27,389 nucleotides of DNA from a virus, in IMG/VR virus record IMGVR_UViG_3300045999_012715, positions 1-27,389 of that record, one strand, 5' to 3'. Positions 1-7,242 of this stretch are shown here, one piece after another. The position numbers and the translations under genes are program-made. The notes under the pieces are model-generated. The model did no database searches. It was not told the DNA's origin and was given only the letters and a program-made list of their open reading frames with translations. Position 1 is the stretch's first letter; each line of letters opens with the position of its first letter.

Positions 1-1
1 C

Positions 2-1321
2 GCGCTGGGGCGCGCGCCCAAGACGCGGGGCGCAGGCAACATCCCCCAGATGTGGCACCCGTTGCGCGGCAAGATGCAGGAGCTCGGGAACCTCCCGGCG
101 TACCTCCATCCCGTGCAGGTCGACGAAGCCGTGCGGGTCCTCGCCGGCCAGCCGATCAAGCCGTACTTCGGGTACGAGCGCGGCCTCGTGCGCACGGGCG
201 GGCCCGCGCCGTTCGTTCTCGGCGGCTTCGATCCGCGCCTCGAGTACGACCACTCGTACCTGCGGCCGATCATCGCCGACGACCCGAAGGCCACGGAGGA
301 GCTCTACCAGGCCGTGCGCAAGCGCATCGCAGGCATGACGAGCGGCAAGTACTCGTACACCGTGGACGAGATGCGCTCGGTCGTGGACGAGATCAAGCCG
401 ATCCGCGACAGGCTCCTCTACGAACTCAAGGTCGGCGGACGCGTCCCGATCGACGCCGACCCGGTGACGATCAACCGCGTGGTCCGCACGGCCGTGGTCC
501 TGAACGCCGTCGCCACGATCGCCGGTTCCTCGGACCTGACCTCGGCCGGTCTGAACCGGCGGACCTTCGGCGGCCGCATCTACGGCATGGGCAAGGGCGC
601 GCGCGGGCACCCCGCCGCCGCCACCGACCTGATGGCCGCCAACCTGATCCTGGCGGCGCGCGAGGCCCCGATGCCCGGCCACCAGCGCGCCACGGCCACG
701 CACGTCGCCCAGAACATGCTGCTCCCCGCCGCAGGCTTCCGCGCGGGTCGCGACCCCATGCGCCAGCCCGGCATGCCCAACCTTCCCGTCATGCCCATGA
801 CGATGCAGCAGGCCGAGGCGATCGCCAAGAACGTGCGCGAGCTCGAGCTCTTCGAGTCCCAGCCCGCCATCCGCAAGGCGATGGCCGGCCTCTCCGACGA
901 GGACCTGCTGGACCGCACCGAGCAGGCGATCGAGAAGCGCTTCGGCGAGACCCGCATGAAGGTCATTCGCGACGAGATGGTCCAGATCGCCCGCGACAGC
1001 GGCCGTCCCTGGACGGACAAGAGCCGAGCGCTCCACCTGATGCGCCGGGCGCGAGAGAACGTCACCGAGGACGACTTCCTCAAGATCGGCGAGGAGATCA
1101 CGCAGGTCGCGGCCAAGGCGGAGCGCGCTGCGCCCGGCGTCCTGCGCGAGGTGCGGGCCCTCCGCGGCGGAGGCATCAACCCGAACACGCTCAAGGCCGA
1201 GGTCCGCAAGACCGCGAGCCAGCTCGGGCTGCGCGTCCGAAACCCCGTGCTCGTCGCCGCGATGGCCGGCATGATCTTGATGGGCCTGACGATGGCCCGC
1301 GGCGAGCAGGAGGCCGCATGA
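2..1321 (+). CDS. C-terminal part of a large phage protein, probably virion-associated (5' end outside window)
   Basis: The reading frame is open from the first bases of the window with no stop, so the gene begins to the left; 439 residues are visible. An ATG at position 50 exists but the upstream codons look equally coding, so I do not take it as the start. The visible protein is mostly polar and helical with many charged residues, and ends in a hydrophobic stretch (NPVLVAAMAGMILMGLTMA) followed by a short charged tail, which looks like one membrane-spanning or membrane-inserting helix. No catalytic motif is recognised. It overlaps the next gene by 4 bases (ATGA). Being just upstream of the terminase genes and having a terminal hydrophobic helix, it could be an internal or ejected virion protein; that is inference. 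If the sequence were circular, the gene leaving the right edge would continue into this frame. Confidence 0.75.
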   Translation, partial: ALGRAPKTRGAGNIPQMWHPLRGKMQELGNLPAYLHPVQVDEAVRVLAGQPIKPYFGYERGLVRTGGPAPFVLGGFDPRLEYDHSYLRPIIADDPKATEELYQAVRKRIAGMTSGKYSYTVDEMRSVVDEIKPIRDRLLYELKVGGRVPIDADPVTINRVVRTAVVLNAVATIAGSSDLTSAGLNRRTFGGRIYGMGKGARGHPAAATDLMAANLILAAREAPMPGHQRATATHVAQNMLLPAAGFRAGRDPMRQPGMPNLPVMPMTMQQAEAIAKNVRELELFESQPAIRKAMAGLSDEDLLDRTEQAIEKRFGETRMKVIRDEMVQIARDSGRPWTDKSRALHLMRRARENVTEDDFLKIGEEITQVAAKAERAAPGVLREVRALRGGGINPNTLKAEVRKTASQLGLRVRNPVLVAAMAGMILMGLTMARGEQEAA

Positions 1322-1740
1322 GCCGCAAGAACCCCGAGGACAAGCCCGAGATCGAGGACGGCGAGGACGTGATCCGCTCGATGTTCTCGATGGACGGCGT
1401 CGCATCCGCCATCCAGGCCTCGGGCTTCGACGTCGAGGAGGAGGTGCGCATGTACATCGACATCGCGCGCAACTCGCTCGACGACAACACGCGGCTTTCC
1501 GCACTTCAAAGATTGAACAGGCGTGTACGGGAAGTCGCCGATGTCAATGGACTTATCGTCACGGGTTCCGCTAAGATGGTCGGCCATGACGAACAAGGCA
1601 ACATCATCGAGCAGACCCGTTCCGAATCCCGGCTCCTCAGCCAAGTCCGCGGACTCAAGTCCCTCGGCACCGGCGCCCTCGTCAACCGAGTCCTTCCGCC
1701 GACCGGCCTCGCTGGACCTGCTGGAGAACCGCCTGGCTGA
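1318..1740 (+). CDS. Candidate small terminase subunit (140 aa)
   Basis: The start ATG overlaps the previous stop and has a textbook AGGAGG at 1308-1313, 4 bases upstream, so the start is well supported. The protein is acidic at the N-terminus (many D/E in residues 4-17) and then helical; the segment around MYIDIARNSLDDNTRLSALQ followed by RLNRRVREVADVNGLI resembles the repeat-like helices seen in many phage small terminase proteins, which carry an 'A-x-(R)-L-x-A-L-x-x-L' pattern. Location two genes before the large terminase fits. I see no clear helix-turn-helix, so the assignment is inference; it may equally be an unknown head protein. The last 155 bases are shared out of frame with the next gene. 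From about 1495 to 1620 codons become less GC-rich at third positions than in the rest of the region. Confidence 0.55.
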   Translation: MSRKNPEDKPEIEDGEDVIRSMFSMDGVASAIQASGFDVEEEVRMYIDIARNSLDDNTRLSALQRLNRRVREVADVNGLIVTGSAKMVGHDEQGNIIEQTRSESRLLSQVRGLKSLGTGALVNRVLPPTGLAGPAGEPPG

Positions 1741-2008
1741 GCTGCGCAACGAGGACTTCGCGGCGTGGGGCGCCTACGTCTACGAGGACCTGGGCGTGAT
1801 CGACATCGACCGGGCAGTGGGGGGCGCCTCGTCGTTCGGCGCCTCGATCCGCGCCGAGCTGACCGAGGACAACCGGTTCCGAGACAGGTGGGTGCGCATC
1901 GCCTCCACCCTGCACCGCTTCAGCCCGGCCACCGAGAACCCGTCCGAGATGATGGCGGGCCTCTGCATGCTGGCCGCCGCCCACCTCTTCGTGACCAGTG
2001 GGGGCTGA
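1586..2008 (+). CDS. Small protein upstream of large terminase, overlapping gene (140 aa)
   Basis: Clear coding signal in this frame from about 1695 to the stop at 2006-2008, which overlaps the ATG of the large terminase (TGATG). The start is uncertain: ATG 1586 is the best candidate, with upstream ATGs at 1541 and 1547 and a GTG at 1523, none with a convincing ribosome site. From 1586 the first 155 bases overlap the preceding gene in another frame, giving a low-complexity Ser/Pro-rich N-terminus of about 50 residues, as expected for overprinted sequence. The rest is a compact, helical domain (LLENRLAELRNEDFAAWGAY ... MMAGLCMLAAAHLF). Position directly before and coupled to the large terminase makes it an alternative candidate for the small terminase subunit. 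I recognise no family. Two copies of the CAGTGGGGG motif lie inside it, one at its very end. Confidence 0.7.
   Translation: MTNKATSSSRPVPNPGSSAKSADSSPSAPAPSSTESFRRPASLDLLENRLAELRNEDFAAWGAYVYEDLGVIDIDRAVGGASSFGASIRAELTEDNRFRDRWVRIASTLHRFSPATENPSEMMAGLCMLAAAHLFVTSGG
1815..1823 (+). repeat. CAGTGGGGG motif copy 1
   Basis: Exact copy inside the small gene before terL, read as Ala-Val-Gly (GCA GTG GGG); followed by one more G. First of two copies within 190 bp just before the large terminase. Confidence 0.8.
1996..2004 (+). repeat. CAGTGGGGG motif copy 2
   Basis: Exact copy at the very 3' end of the small gene (Thr-Ser-Gly-Gly-stop) and 3 bases before the terL start codon, where a ribosome site would be expected. 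Confidence 0.85.
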
Positions 2009-3972
2009 TGGATCCGAAGCGCATCGCGACCCGCGCGGAGGGAAACGACCTGCATCCGCTGCCGGCCGACTACGACACGCTGACCGCCGACGGCCAGCGC
2101 CAGGCCCGCGTCAACGCCTGCGGCCTCTGGTCCCTGCCCACGAAGGATCTCGACGAGCGCGGCGACAACCTCGTCTCGTCCCTCTGGTTCTTCGACCGCT
2201 ACTACCTGACGCCCGACCAGGACGAGGACTTCAACCCTCTGTTCTACGACGACACGCCGCTCGAGACCCCCGACTTTCACTGGGTGCTCGCGCGCCAGTG
2301 GGCCGCGTACCGCCTCACGGCCAGCGTCGCGCCGCGCGGGTCGGCCAAGAGCTACCTCAACTGCAAGGACATGCTGCTCCGCCTGCTGACGAGGCCGGCC
2401 TACTCCTTCGTCTACGCGACCTCGAGCCATCCGAACACGCGCGAGGTCGGCGAGCGGCTCAAGAGGCAGTTCATCCACAACTCCCGCATCATCGACGACT
2501 TCTCCCCCGAGTTCGACGGCGACCGCATCGTGCCGCGCCGCGGCGAGGGCTCCTTCAGCACGGAGCACATGGTCCTCGCCAACAGCTCGTGGATCCGGTT
2601 CCTCAGCGCGTCGTCGAAGCAGCGCGGCGGCCGTCCGCGACGATACCGACTCGACGACCCCGAGTACGATCCCAAGGCCACCACGGCGATGTCGGTGCTC
2701 CGCTCCTACATGGACGAGCTCCTCTTCAAGATCGTGATCCCGATGGTCACGCGCCCCGACACCGGAGTCGACTGGGTCGGCACCTTCGTGTCGAAGCGTC
2801 ACTACCTGTGGCACGCGATGCAGGTCGAGGAGACCCCCGAGGGCCTGCGCGCGAAGGATCCGCGCTTCAACCGCTGGGCGCGCCTCGTGATCCCCGCCGC
2901 GCTCGAGGAGGAAGGACGCATCGTCTCCTGCTGGCCGGACATGTGGCCCGCGACCAAGAGCGATCGTCTCCTGCTTGCCGTCGAGAAGCCCCGCTTCGCC
3001 GAGGCCCTGTCGCTCGAGGAGATCCGCGAGACGATCGGAGAGGCCAACTTCTCCTCCGAGTACATGGCCTCGCCGGGCGACGGCCAAGGTTCGTTCTTCG
3101 GGACCCTCGACGACGTCCGCCACGGCTGGGTCCTCGAGGACATCGACGACAAGATCGACCAGCCCCTGTCGACCACGGCCAGCATCTGCTGGCACGAGCT
3201 GCGCGAAGGCGAGACGCACCGGATCAAGATGCCGCTGGTCGAGTTCCTCACGAGGTACGCGCGCCTCTTTATGACGGCCGACACCTCGCACACGGCTACC
3301 ACGGACTCCGACTTCAAGGTCGCCTGCCTCATGGCCGTGACGCCGCAGAACGACGTCTTCGTCCTCGACCTGTGGGCCAAGCAGTCCAAGGAGACGGCCC
3401 AGGTCAAGGCGGTCTTCGAGATGGCCGACCGCTGGCGCTGCCCCACGGTCCACCCCGAGTCGATCCGCGAGGGCGTCTCCCTCTACAACGCCCTCCACTC
3501 GATCGTGTCCACGCGCGCGCGCGACATGGCCGGCACCGAGCACCTGCCCAAGATCGTGAAGCTGAACCCAGGCATGGCCGAGAAGACAGACAAGATCGCC
3601 GCCCTCGGCTTCCGCTTCGAGCACGGCAAGATCAAGCTGCCGCTGTGGCGGCGCGAGATGCTCCCGTGGCGCCACCTCTTCGACCAGATCGAGTCGTTCA
3701 ACCCGGAGGCGCCCGACGGAGGCCTCGAGAAGGACGACTGCATCGACGCGGTGGCCATGTCGCAGTTCATCCTGCGCGGCCGCCTCTCGAAGGCGCCCGG
3801 CGCCGTGGCCGACAAGACCCTCTTCGAGCGGCTGCGGGACGGCCAGTTCTACGAGAAGGGCGTCCACATCGGCGAAGGCCTCGACATCAACCAGCTCACC
3901 GCCGAACAGATCAACGAGATCCTCGATGCACGAACCCCGACAGTCCAACGATCCCCCGGCTCCAAGGTCTGA
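2008..3972 (+). CDS. terL: Terminase large subunit (packaging ATPase/nuclease)
   Basis: 654 residues, normal for the family. This is the motor that translocates DNA into the prohead and cuts the concatemer. Visible motifs: a Walker A-type loop APRGSAKS at residues 108-115 with K114, using the Arg-Gly form common in podovirus terminases; a Walker B-like hydrophobic strand with acidic pair RLDDPEYD (D216, D217); a C-terminal RNase H-like nuclease with D425 in MTADTS, acidic D433/D435 nearby, and a final KDDCIDA (D576, D577, D580) that would complete the metal site. I chose ATG 2008 because it overlaps the upstream stop and translation is coherent from there; the longer open frame upstream is a shadow. 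There is no ordinary Shine-Dalgarno; a CAGTGGGGG copy (1996-2004) occupies that place. The 3' end overlaps the next gene by 47 bases. Confidence 0.93.
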   Translation: MDPKRIATRAEGNDLHPLPADYDTLTADGQRQARVNACGLWSLPTKDLDERGDNLVSSLWFFDRYYLTPDQDEDFNPLFYDDTPLETPDFHWVLARQWAAYRLTASVAPRGSAKSYLNCKDMLLRLLTRPAYSFVYATSSHPNTREVGERLKRQFIHNSRIIDDFSPEFDGDRIVPRRGEGSFSTEHMVLANSSWIRFLSASSKQRGGRPRRYRLDDPEYDPKATTAMSVLRSYMDELLFKIVIPMVTRPDTGVDWVGTFVSKRHYLWHAMQVEETPEGLRAKDPRFNRWARLVIPAALEEEGRIVSCWPDMWPATKSDRLLLAVEKPRFAEALSLEEIRETIGEANFSSEYMASPGDGQGSFFGTLDDVRHGWVLEDIDDKIDQPLSTTASICWHELREGETHRIKMPLVEFLTRYARLFMTADTSHTATTDSDFKVACLMAVTPQNDVFVLDLWAKQSKETAQVKAVFEMADRWRCPTVHPESIREGVSLYNALHSIVSTRARDMAGTEHLPKIVKLNPGMAEKTDKIAALGFRFEHGKIKLPLWRREMLPWRHLFDQIESFNPEAPDGGLEKDDCIDAVAMSQFILRGRLSKAPGAVADKTLFERLRDGQFYEKGVHIGEGLDINQLTAEQINEILDARTPTVQRSPGSKV

Positions 3973-4546
3973 GACCCGCATCCCGCTCGGCCTGTTCGAC
4001 GCGATGGCCCGGTGGTACTTCGGCGGCTCCGACGTCAAGGAACCCGCGCTGGCCAATCCGTTGGGTGCGACCGTGACGCTGTCCGATGCTTGGCTAGGGG
4101 TGCTCTCCCTGGCCTACTACGGCAACGGGCCGCGGCATGCGTCCGTCGGCCTCAGTGGGGGCATCGGAGAGGGAACCCTGCCCCCGCAGGAAGCGGTCAA
4201 GCAGTATGCTCCGACGAAGGAACGAATCCGCCTGATCCCGGGAGGGTACGCGGCAAGAAAGGCAACCAATGGCAACCGACCCGATCAAGCTCACGAAGGA
4301 CCCGATGGCTCTGGCCCGGATCATCGACGCCCACGTGGAGCGGGAGACGAACCGATTGTCGTACCGCCGGGCGACCTGGCTGGTGGCGCTGTACTACCTG
4401 CAGGGGGCGAGGCAGTTCGACGTGTTCGACCCGGAGAGCGGGACGGTCCGGTACTCGTACCTGGACGAACAGGACCGGATGGAGTTCCAGTCGAGCGAGC
4501 TCCTGAAGGCCGTGGACCAGATCTCGGGGCGCCTGAGCAGCCTTGA
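3926..4546 (+). CDS. Unknown protein overlapping terminase and portal genes; 3' limit uncertain
   Basis: Starts with ATG inside the terminase 3' end and fills the gap before the portal gene. The first 110-115 codons look coding and give a plausible soluble or membrane-touching domain (GLFDAMARWYFGG ... TLSDAWLGVLSLAYYGN). After about 4266 the same frame keeps running for 280 bases without a stop inside the portal gene, where the translation turns into the Gly/Pro/Arg-rich text typical of an out-of-frame shadow. So either this protein has a long overprinted tail of about 90 residues, or translation changes frame near the portal start (a +1 shift would join it to the portal), or the sequence has an indel. 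No ribosome site is obvious. One CAGTGGGGG copy (4153-4161) sits in a Ser-Gly-Gly stretch. Family not recognised; gene position suggests a head or packaging accessory role. Confidence 0.6.
   Translation: MHEPRQSNDPPAPRSETRIPLGLFDAMARWYFGGSDVKEPALANPLGATVTLSDAWLGVLSLAYYGNGPRHASVGLSGGIGEGTLPPQEAVKQYAPTKERIRLIPGGYAARKATNGNRPDQAHEGPDGSGPDHRRPRGAGDEPIVVPPGDLAGGAVLPAGGEAVRRVRPGERDGPVLVPGRTGPDGVPVERAPEGRGPDLGAPEQP
4153..4161 (+). repeat. CAGTGGGGG motif copy 3
   Basis: Exact copy in the small gene between terL and portal, read as Leu-Ser-Gly-Gly. Confidence 0.8.
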
Positions 4547-6278
4547 CTTCCGGCCGCTCGTGCAGCGCGTCGGCTCCTCCCTGAGCTCGATCCGCCAGCG
4601 GTCGATCGCGCAGATCATGCTGGACCAGGTGGTCTCGGAGCACCAGCTGCAGCGCGTGGTCCCGCAGTTCAACCACATCTTCACGCTGCTCGGCTCGTGC
4701 GGCATCACGGGCCACATGGTGAACCACCCCACGGTCGGCCTCACGGCGGACCTCGAGGTCGTGCACCCGATGGAGCTGTTCCCGTTCCCGAGCCTCGTGC
4801 ACGACTACACCAAGCAGCGCGGCCTCCTGCGGCAGCGCATGGTCTCGATGGAGTACCTCAAGGAGAAGTTCGGCTCCAAGGTGACGCGCAACAAGGACCG
4901 CATCGAGTACTACACGATCAAGCCGGGCGAGTCCTACGAGCAGCAGACCGCGAACGAGTACACGCTCGGCTCGCAGGTCACCTACTCGGACGACCGCATG
5001 GCGCTGCACGACTCCGACAAGGAGTCGCAGCAGGTCGTGAGGGTGCGCGAGCTCTGGCTCAAGGGCCCGCGCGACACGGTCGAGCGCTACGTCGTGACGA
5101 GCGGCGAGTGCACGCTGCACGACGAGTCGTTCGAGGGCCGCGAGGTCTACTGCCCGATCGGGTTCGCGCGGTTCATGGAGAACGGGTCGTTCCACGGGGC
5201 GGGCGTCTTCGACCTCCTGTTCTCGCTGTGCCGCGAGGCCGAGCGCCTGCAGAAGTCCCTCTTCCAGAACATCCGCGACATCGACAAGTACGGCGTGCTC
5301 GTGCTTCCGCACGGCTCGTTCAACGCGAACACGATGCTGCGCGACGTGGGCCAGGGCCTGCGCGTCTTCCCGTGGGAGCCCGACCCGATCAGCGAGGGCT
5401 TCAGGCCCTTCAACATCACGCCGTTCACGAGCGGCGACGTCCCCGGGAAGGTCAGCTCGTTCGCCGTGCAGCAGATCGACCGGCTCAACCCGATCAGGGA
5501 CCTGCTCGCGGAGAAGGGCCGCGTCGACTCCGCGACGGGCCTCCAGTTCCTCGACGAGCAGGTGAACCGCGCCATGAACACCCCGACCGCGGGAGTGCAG
5601 CAGGCGTGGGGCGACGCCTACCGCTCGGTGCTCGCGGGCGCCGTGCGGGAGGTCGTGTTCAGCCCGCGCACCTTCACGGTCGACCAGCTCACCCTGGACC
5701 TCGCGGGCGTCGTGGTCGACCCCGAGACGATGGCCGTCTCGTTCGAGACGAACCCGCTTCCCTCCCTGAGCCAGCTCTCCTTCAAGATCAGGGACATCAA
5801 CCCGCGGTCGAAGGTCGCGCGCAAGCAGGAGGCGCTGCAGCTCCAGCAGCAGTTCCAGATCGACCCCGACACCTTCCTGCTGTTCGCGCTCAAGGAAGGC
5901 CTCGACTTCGCGATGTGGTCGGACGAGCACCAGTCGGCCTACGAGTCGGTCGTGCGCAACTGCCTGCTCCTCTACGGGGACGGCAAGAACCCGGGTCAGC
6001 TCGTGCTCACGCCGCAGACCGTGAAGCCCGAGTTCCAGGTCCGCGTGCTCAACTCGTTCATGGCGAGCCCCGTCATGGCGCTGGCGGAGGCCTCGGTGCA
6101 GGACGCCTTCATCGAGTACCACAAGACGCTCGTGGGATTCATGGGCTTGGTACTTCCGAACGCCCTTCCCAATCCCGACGACATGGCTATGCTGTCGAAG
6201 CTGGACCAGCAGATGGCCCAGATGGGAGCCATGCAGGGCGGGGCCCCTGCGCTCCAGCCCGCGATGCCCCCGATGTGA
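4269..6278 (+). CDS. Portal protein
   Basis: 669 residues, in the usual size range of podovirus-type portals. It forms the dodecameric ring at the head vertex through which DNA passes and where the terminase and adaptor dock. The N-terminal 60 residues are helical with LSYRRATWLVALYYLQG, typical of the portal wing start; residues about 303-335 (MENGSFHGAGVFDLLFSLCR and the following Glu/Arg/Gln-rich helix) match the conserved Gly-containing turn and long stem helix of portals; the C-terminus is Met/Gln/Pro-rich, as in portals with a flexible barrel tail. Identification rests on this pattern plus order terL-portal-scaffold-capsid. The start has an AAAGG (4258-4262) 6 bases upstream. The upstream gene's open frame continues 278 bases into this one. 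The gene is followed after 9 bases by the scaffold gene. Confidence 0.88.
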   Translation: MATDPIKLTKDPMALARIIDAHVERETNRLSYRRATWLVALYYLQGARQFDVFDPESGTVRYSYLDEQDRMEFQSSELLKAVDQISGRLSSLDFRPLVQRVGSSLSSIRQRSIAQIMLDQVVSEHQLQRVVPQFNHIFTLLGSCGITGHMVNHPTVGLTADLEVVHPMELFPFPSLVHDYTKQRGLLRQRMVSMEYLKEKFGSKVTRNKDRIEYYTIKPGESYEQQTANEYTLGSQVTYSDDRMALHDSDKESQQVVRVRELWLKGPRDTVERYVVTSGECTLHDESFEGREVYCPIGFARFMENGSFHGAGVFDLLFSLCREAERLQKSLFQNIRDIDKYGVLVLPHGSFNANTMLRDVGQGLRVFPWEPDPISEGFRPFNITPFTSGDVPGKVSSFAVQQIDRLNPIRDLLAEKGRVDSATGLQFLDEQVNRAMNTPTAGVQQAWGDAYRSVLAGAVREVVFSPRTFTVDQLTLDLAGVVVDPETMAVSFETNPLPSLSQLSFKIRDINPRSKVARKQEALQLQQQFQIDPDTFLLFALKEGLDFAMWSDEHQSAYESVVRNCLLLYGDGKNPGQLVLTPQTVKPEFQVRVLNSFMASPVMALAEASVQDAFIEYHKTLVGFMGLVLPNALPNPDDMAMLSKLDQQMAQMGAMQGGAPALQPAMPPM

Positions 6279-6287
6279 AAGGCCTAG

Positions 6288-7214
6288 ATGGACCCGAACA
6301 CAGTCATCACGCTCGAGGACGGCAGCACCACCACGCTCGGCGAGCTCATGTCGGCGCGCACCGAGCTCGAGGCGCAGAAGAACTACACGCAGGAACTCCG
6401 CGAGGAACTCGAGAACGTCGGGCTGCTGTTCCGCAGCGACGTGGAACCCGGGGTCCGCCGCGAGGCCGTGCGCCGCGCGCTCAAGACGCAGGGCTACGAG
6501 GACTCGCAGATCGAGGCCTACATCCAGGCGACCGGCGCGGCCGCGGACGACGAGGGCTACGTGGACGACTCTCCCGGCGGCACCGACCCCGAGGGCGAGA
6601 TCGAGGGTCTTGACGAGGTCGAGGAGATCGAGTTGCCCGACATCGACGACGGAACCAGTGGGGGTGACCCCGAGGACGACATGAGCAACGAACTTCAGGC
6701 ACAACTGGAGGCCCAGCGGGCCGAACTTCACCGCATGCGCGTGCGCGAGCTGCGCGACAATCTGAACCGCGCGCTCGAGAACACGATGAAAAAGAACCCG
6801 GAAGTCCAGAAACTTCTGGAAGCCGCCAAGTCCCTCCGCGGAGACGAGGGGGTCCGGCAGGCAGAGACGACCCTGCGTGGTCAGCTGGAGCGCCAGGCGC
6901 TCGAGCGCATGCAGAGCCGCCGCAGCCAGGCCGGCACCTTCGAGGATTCGTGGATGGAGGAGGAGGTGGGCAAGGCCGTGGAGCCTGTCGTGGGAACCTT
7001 CCGCTCGGTAATCGGCGATCTCGACCGTCTCGGTCGGTCGTCGGAAACGGCAGACGGACTGGACGCGCAGGAGATCCTCAAGTCGAAGCCCGTGCCCGCG
7101 CCGGAGTGGAAGCCCGGAGTCGACTTCAGCACCCTTGAGGGTCAGGTCAAGGACTTCGCGGCGGACACGATCTCGCGGGCGCTTGCAGCGTCCCCGTCCG
7201 AATCCGCAATTTGA
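6288..7214 (+). CDS. Scaffold-like head assembly protein
   Basis: 308 residues between portal and major capsid genes, the standard position for the scaffold that templates prohead assembly and then leaves or is degraded. Composition fits: very acidic and helical, an acidic Gly/Asp/Glu linker at about residues 84-135, a long coiled-coil-like segment from about 138 to 215 (LQAQLEAQRAELHRM and onward), then a smaller basic/hydrophobic C-terminal part that would bind the coat. Ribosome site GAAAGG at 6277-6282 ends 5 bases before ATG. The CAGTGGGGG copy at 6656-6664 lies in the acidic linker as Thr-Ser-Gly-Gly. No protease signature is seen, so any cleavage must be by another protein. A 28-base gap with a small hairpin separates it from the capsid gene. 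Confidence 0.8.
   Translation: MDPNTVITLEDGSTTTLGELMSARTELEAQKNYTQELREELENVGLLFRSDVEPGVRREAVRRALKTQGYEDSQIEAYIQATGAAADDEGYVDDSPGGTDPEGEIEGLDEVEEIELPDIDDGTSGGDPEDDMSNELQAQLEAQRAELHRMRVRELRDNLNRALENTMKKNPEVQKLLEAAKSLRGDEGVRQAETTLRGQLERQALERMQSRRSQAGTFEDSWMEEEVGKAVEPVVGTFRSVIGDLDRLGRSSETADGLDAQEILKSKPVPAPEWKPGVDFSTLEGQVKDFAADTISRALAASPSESAI
6656..6664 (+). repeat. CAGTGGGGG motif copy 4
   Basis: Exact copy with the longer form CCAGTGGGGGT, in the acidic linker of the scaffold-like protein. Confidence 0.85.
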
Positions 7215-7217
7215 ACG

Positions 7218-7230
7218 CGCCCAATGGGCG
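7218..7230 (+). promoter_or_regulatory. Small hairpin before the capsid gene ribosome site
   Basis: CGCCC, spacer AAT, GGGCG in the 28-base gap between scaffold and capsid genes, ending one base before the AGGAA ribosome site. A short leader hairpin here may keep the site open or mark an RNA processing point; function is inferred. Confidence 0.35.
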
Positions 7231-7242
7231 TAGGAACGAAAC

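Noticed and set aside
1548-1577. Promoter-like TGGACT, 18-base spacer, TAAGAT before ATG 1586
   Set aside because: Both hexamers match the sigma-70 consensus only partly, the element lies inside a gene, and no similar pair with proper spacing repeats elsewhere.
1780-4056. Long minus-strand open frames across the window (also 4197-7244, 7282-10170, 13253-16789, 19595-22672, 23917-26322)
   Set aside because: They mirror strongly coding + strand genes in high-GC DNA, give Arg/His/Val-rich low-information protein, and have no gene-like starts or spacing.
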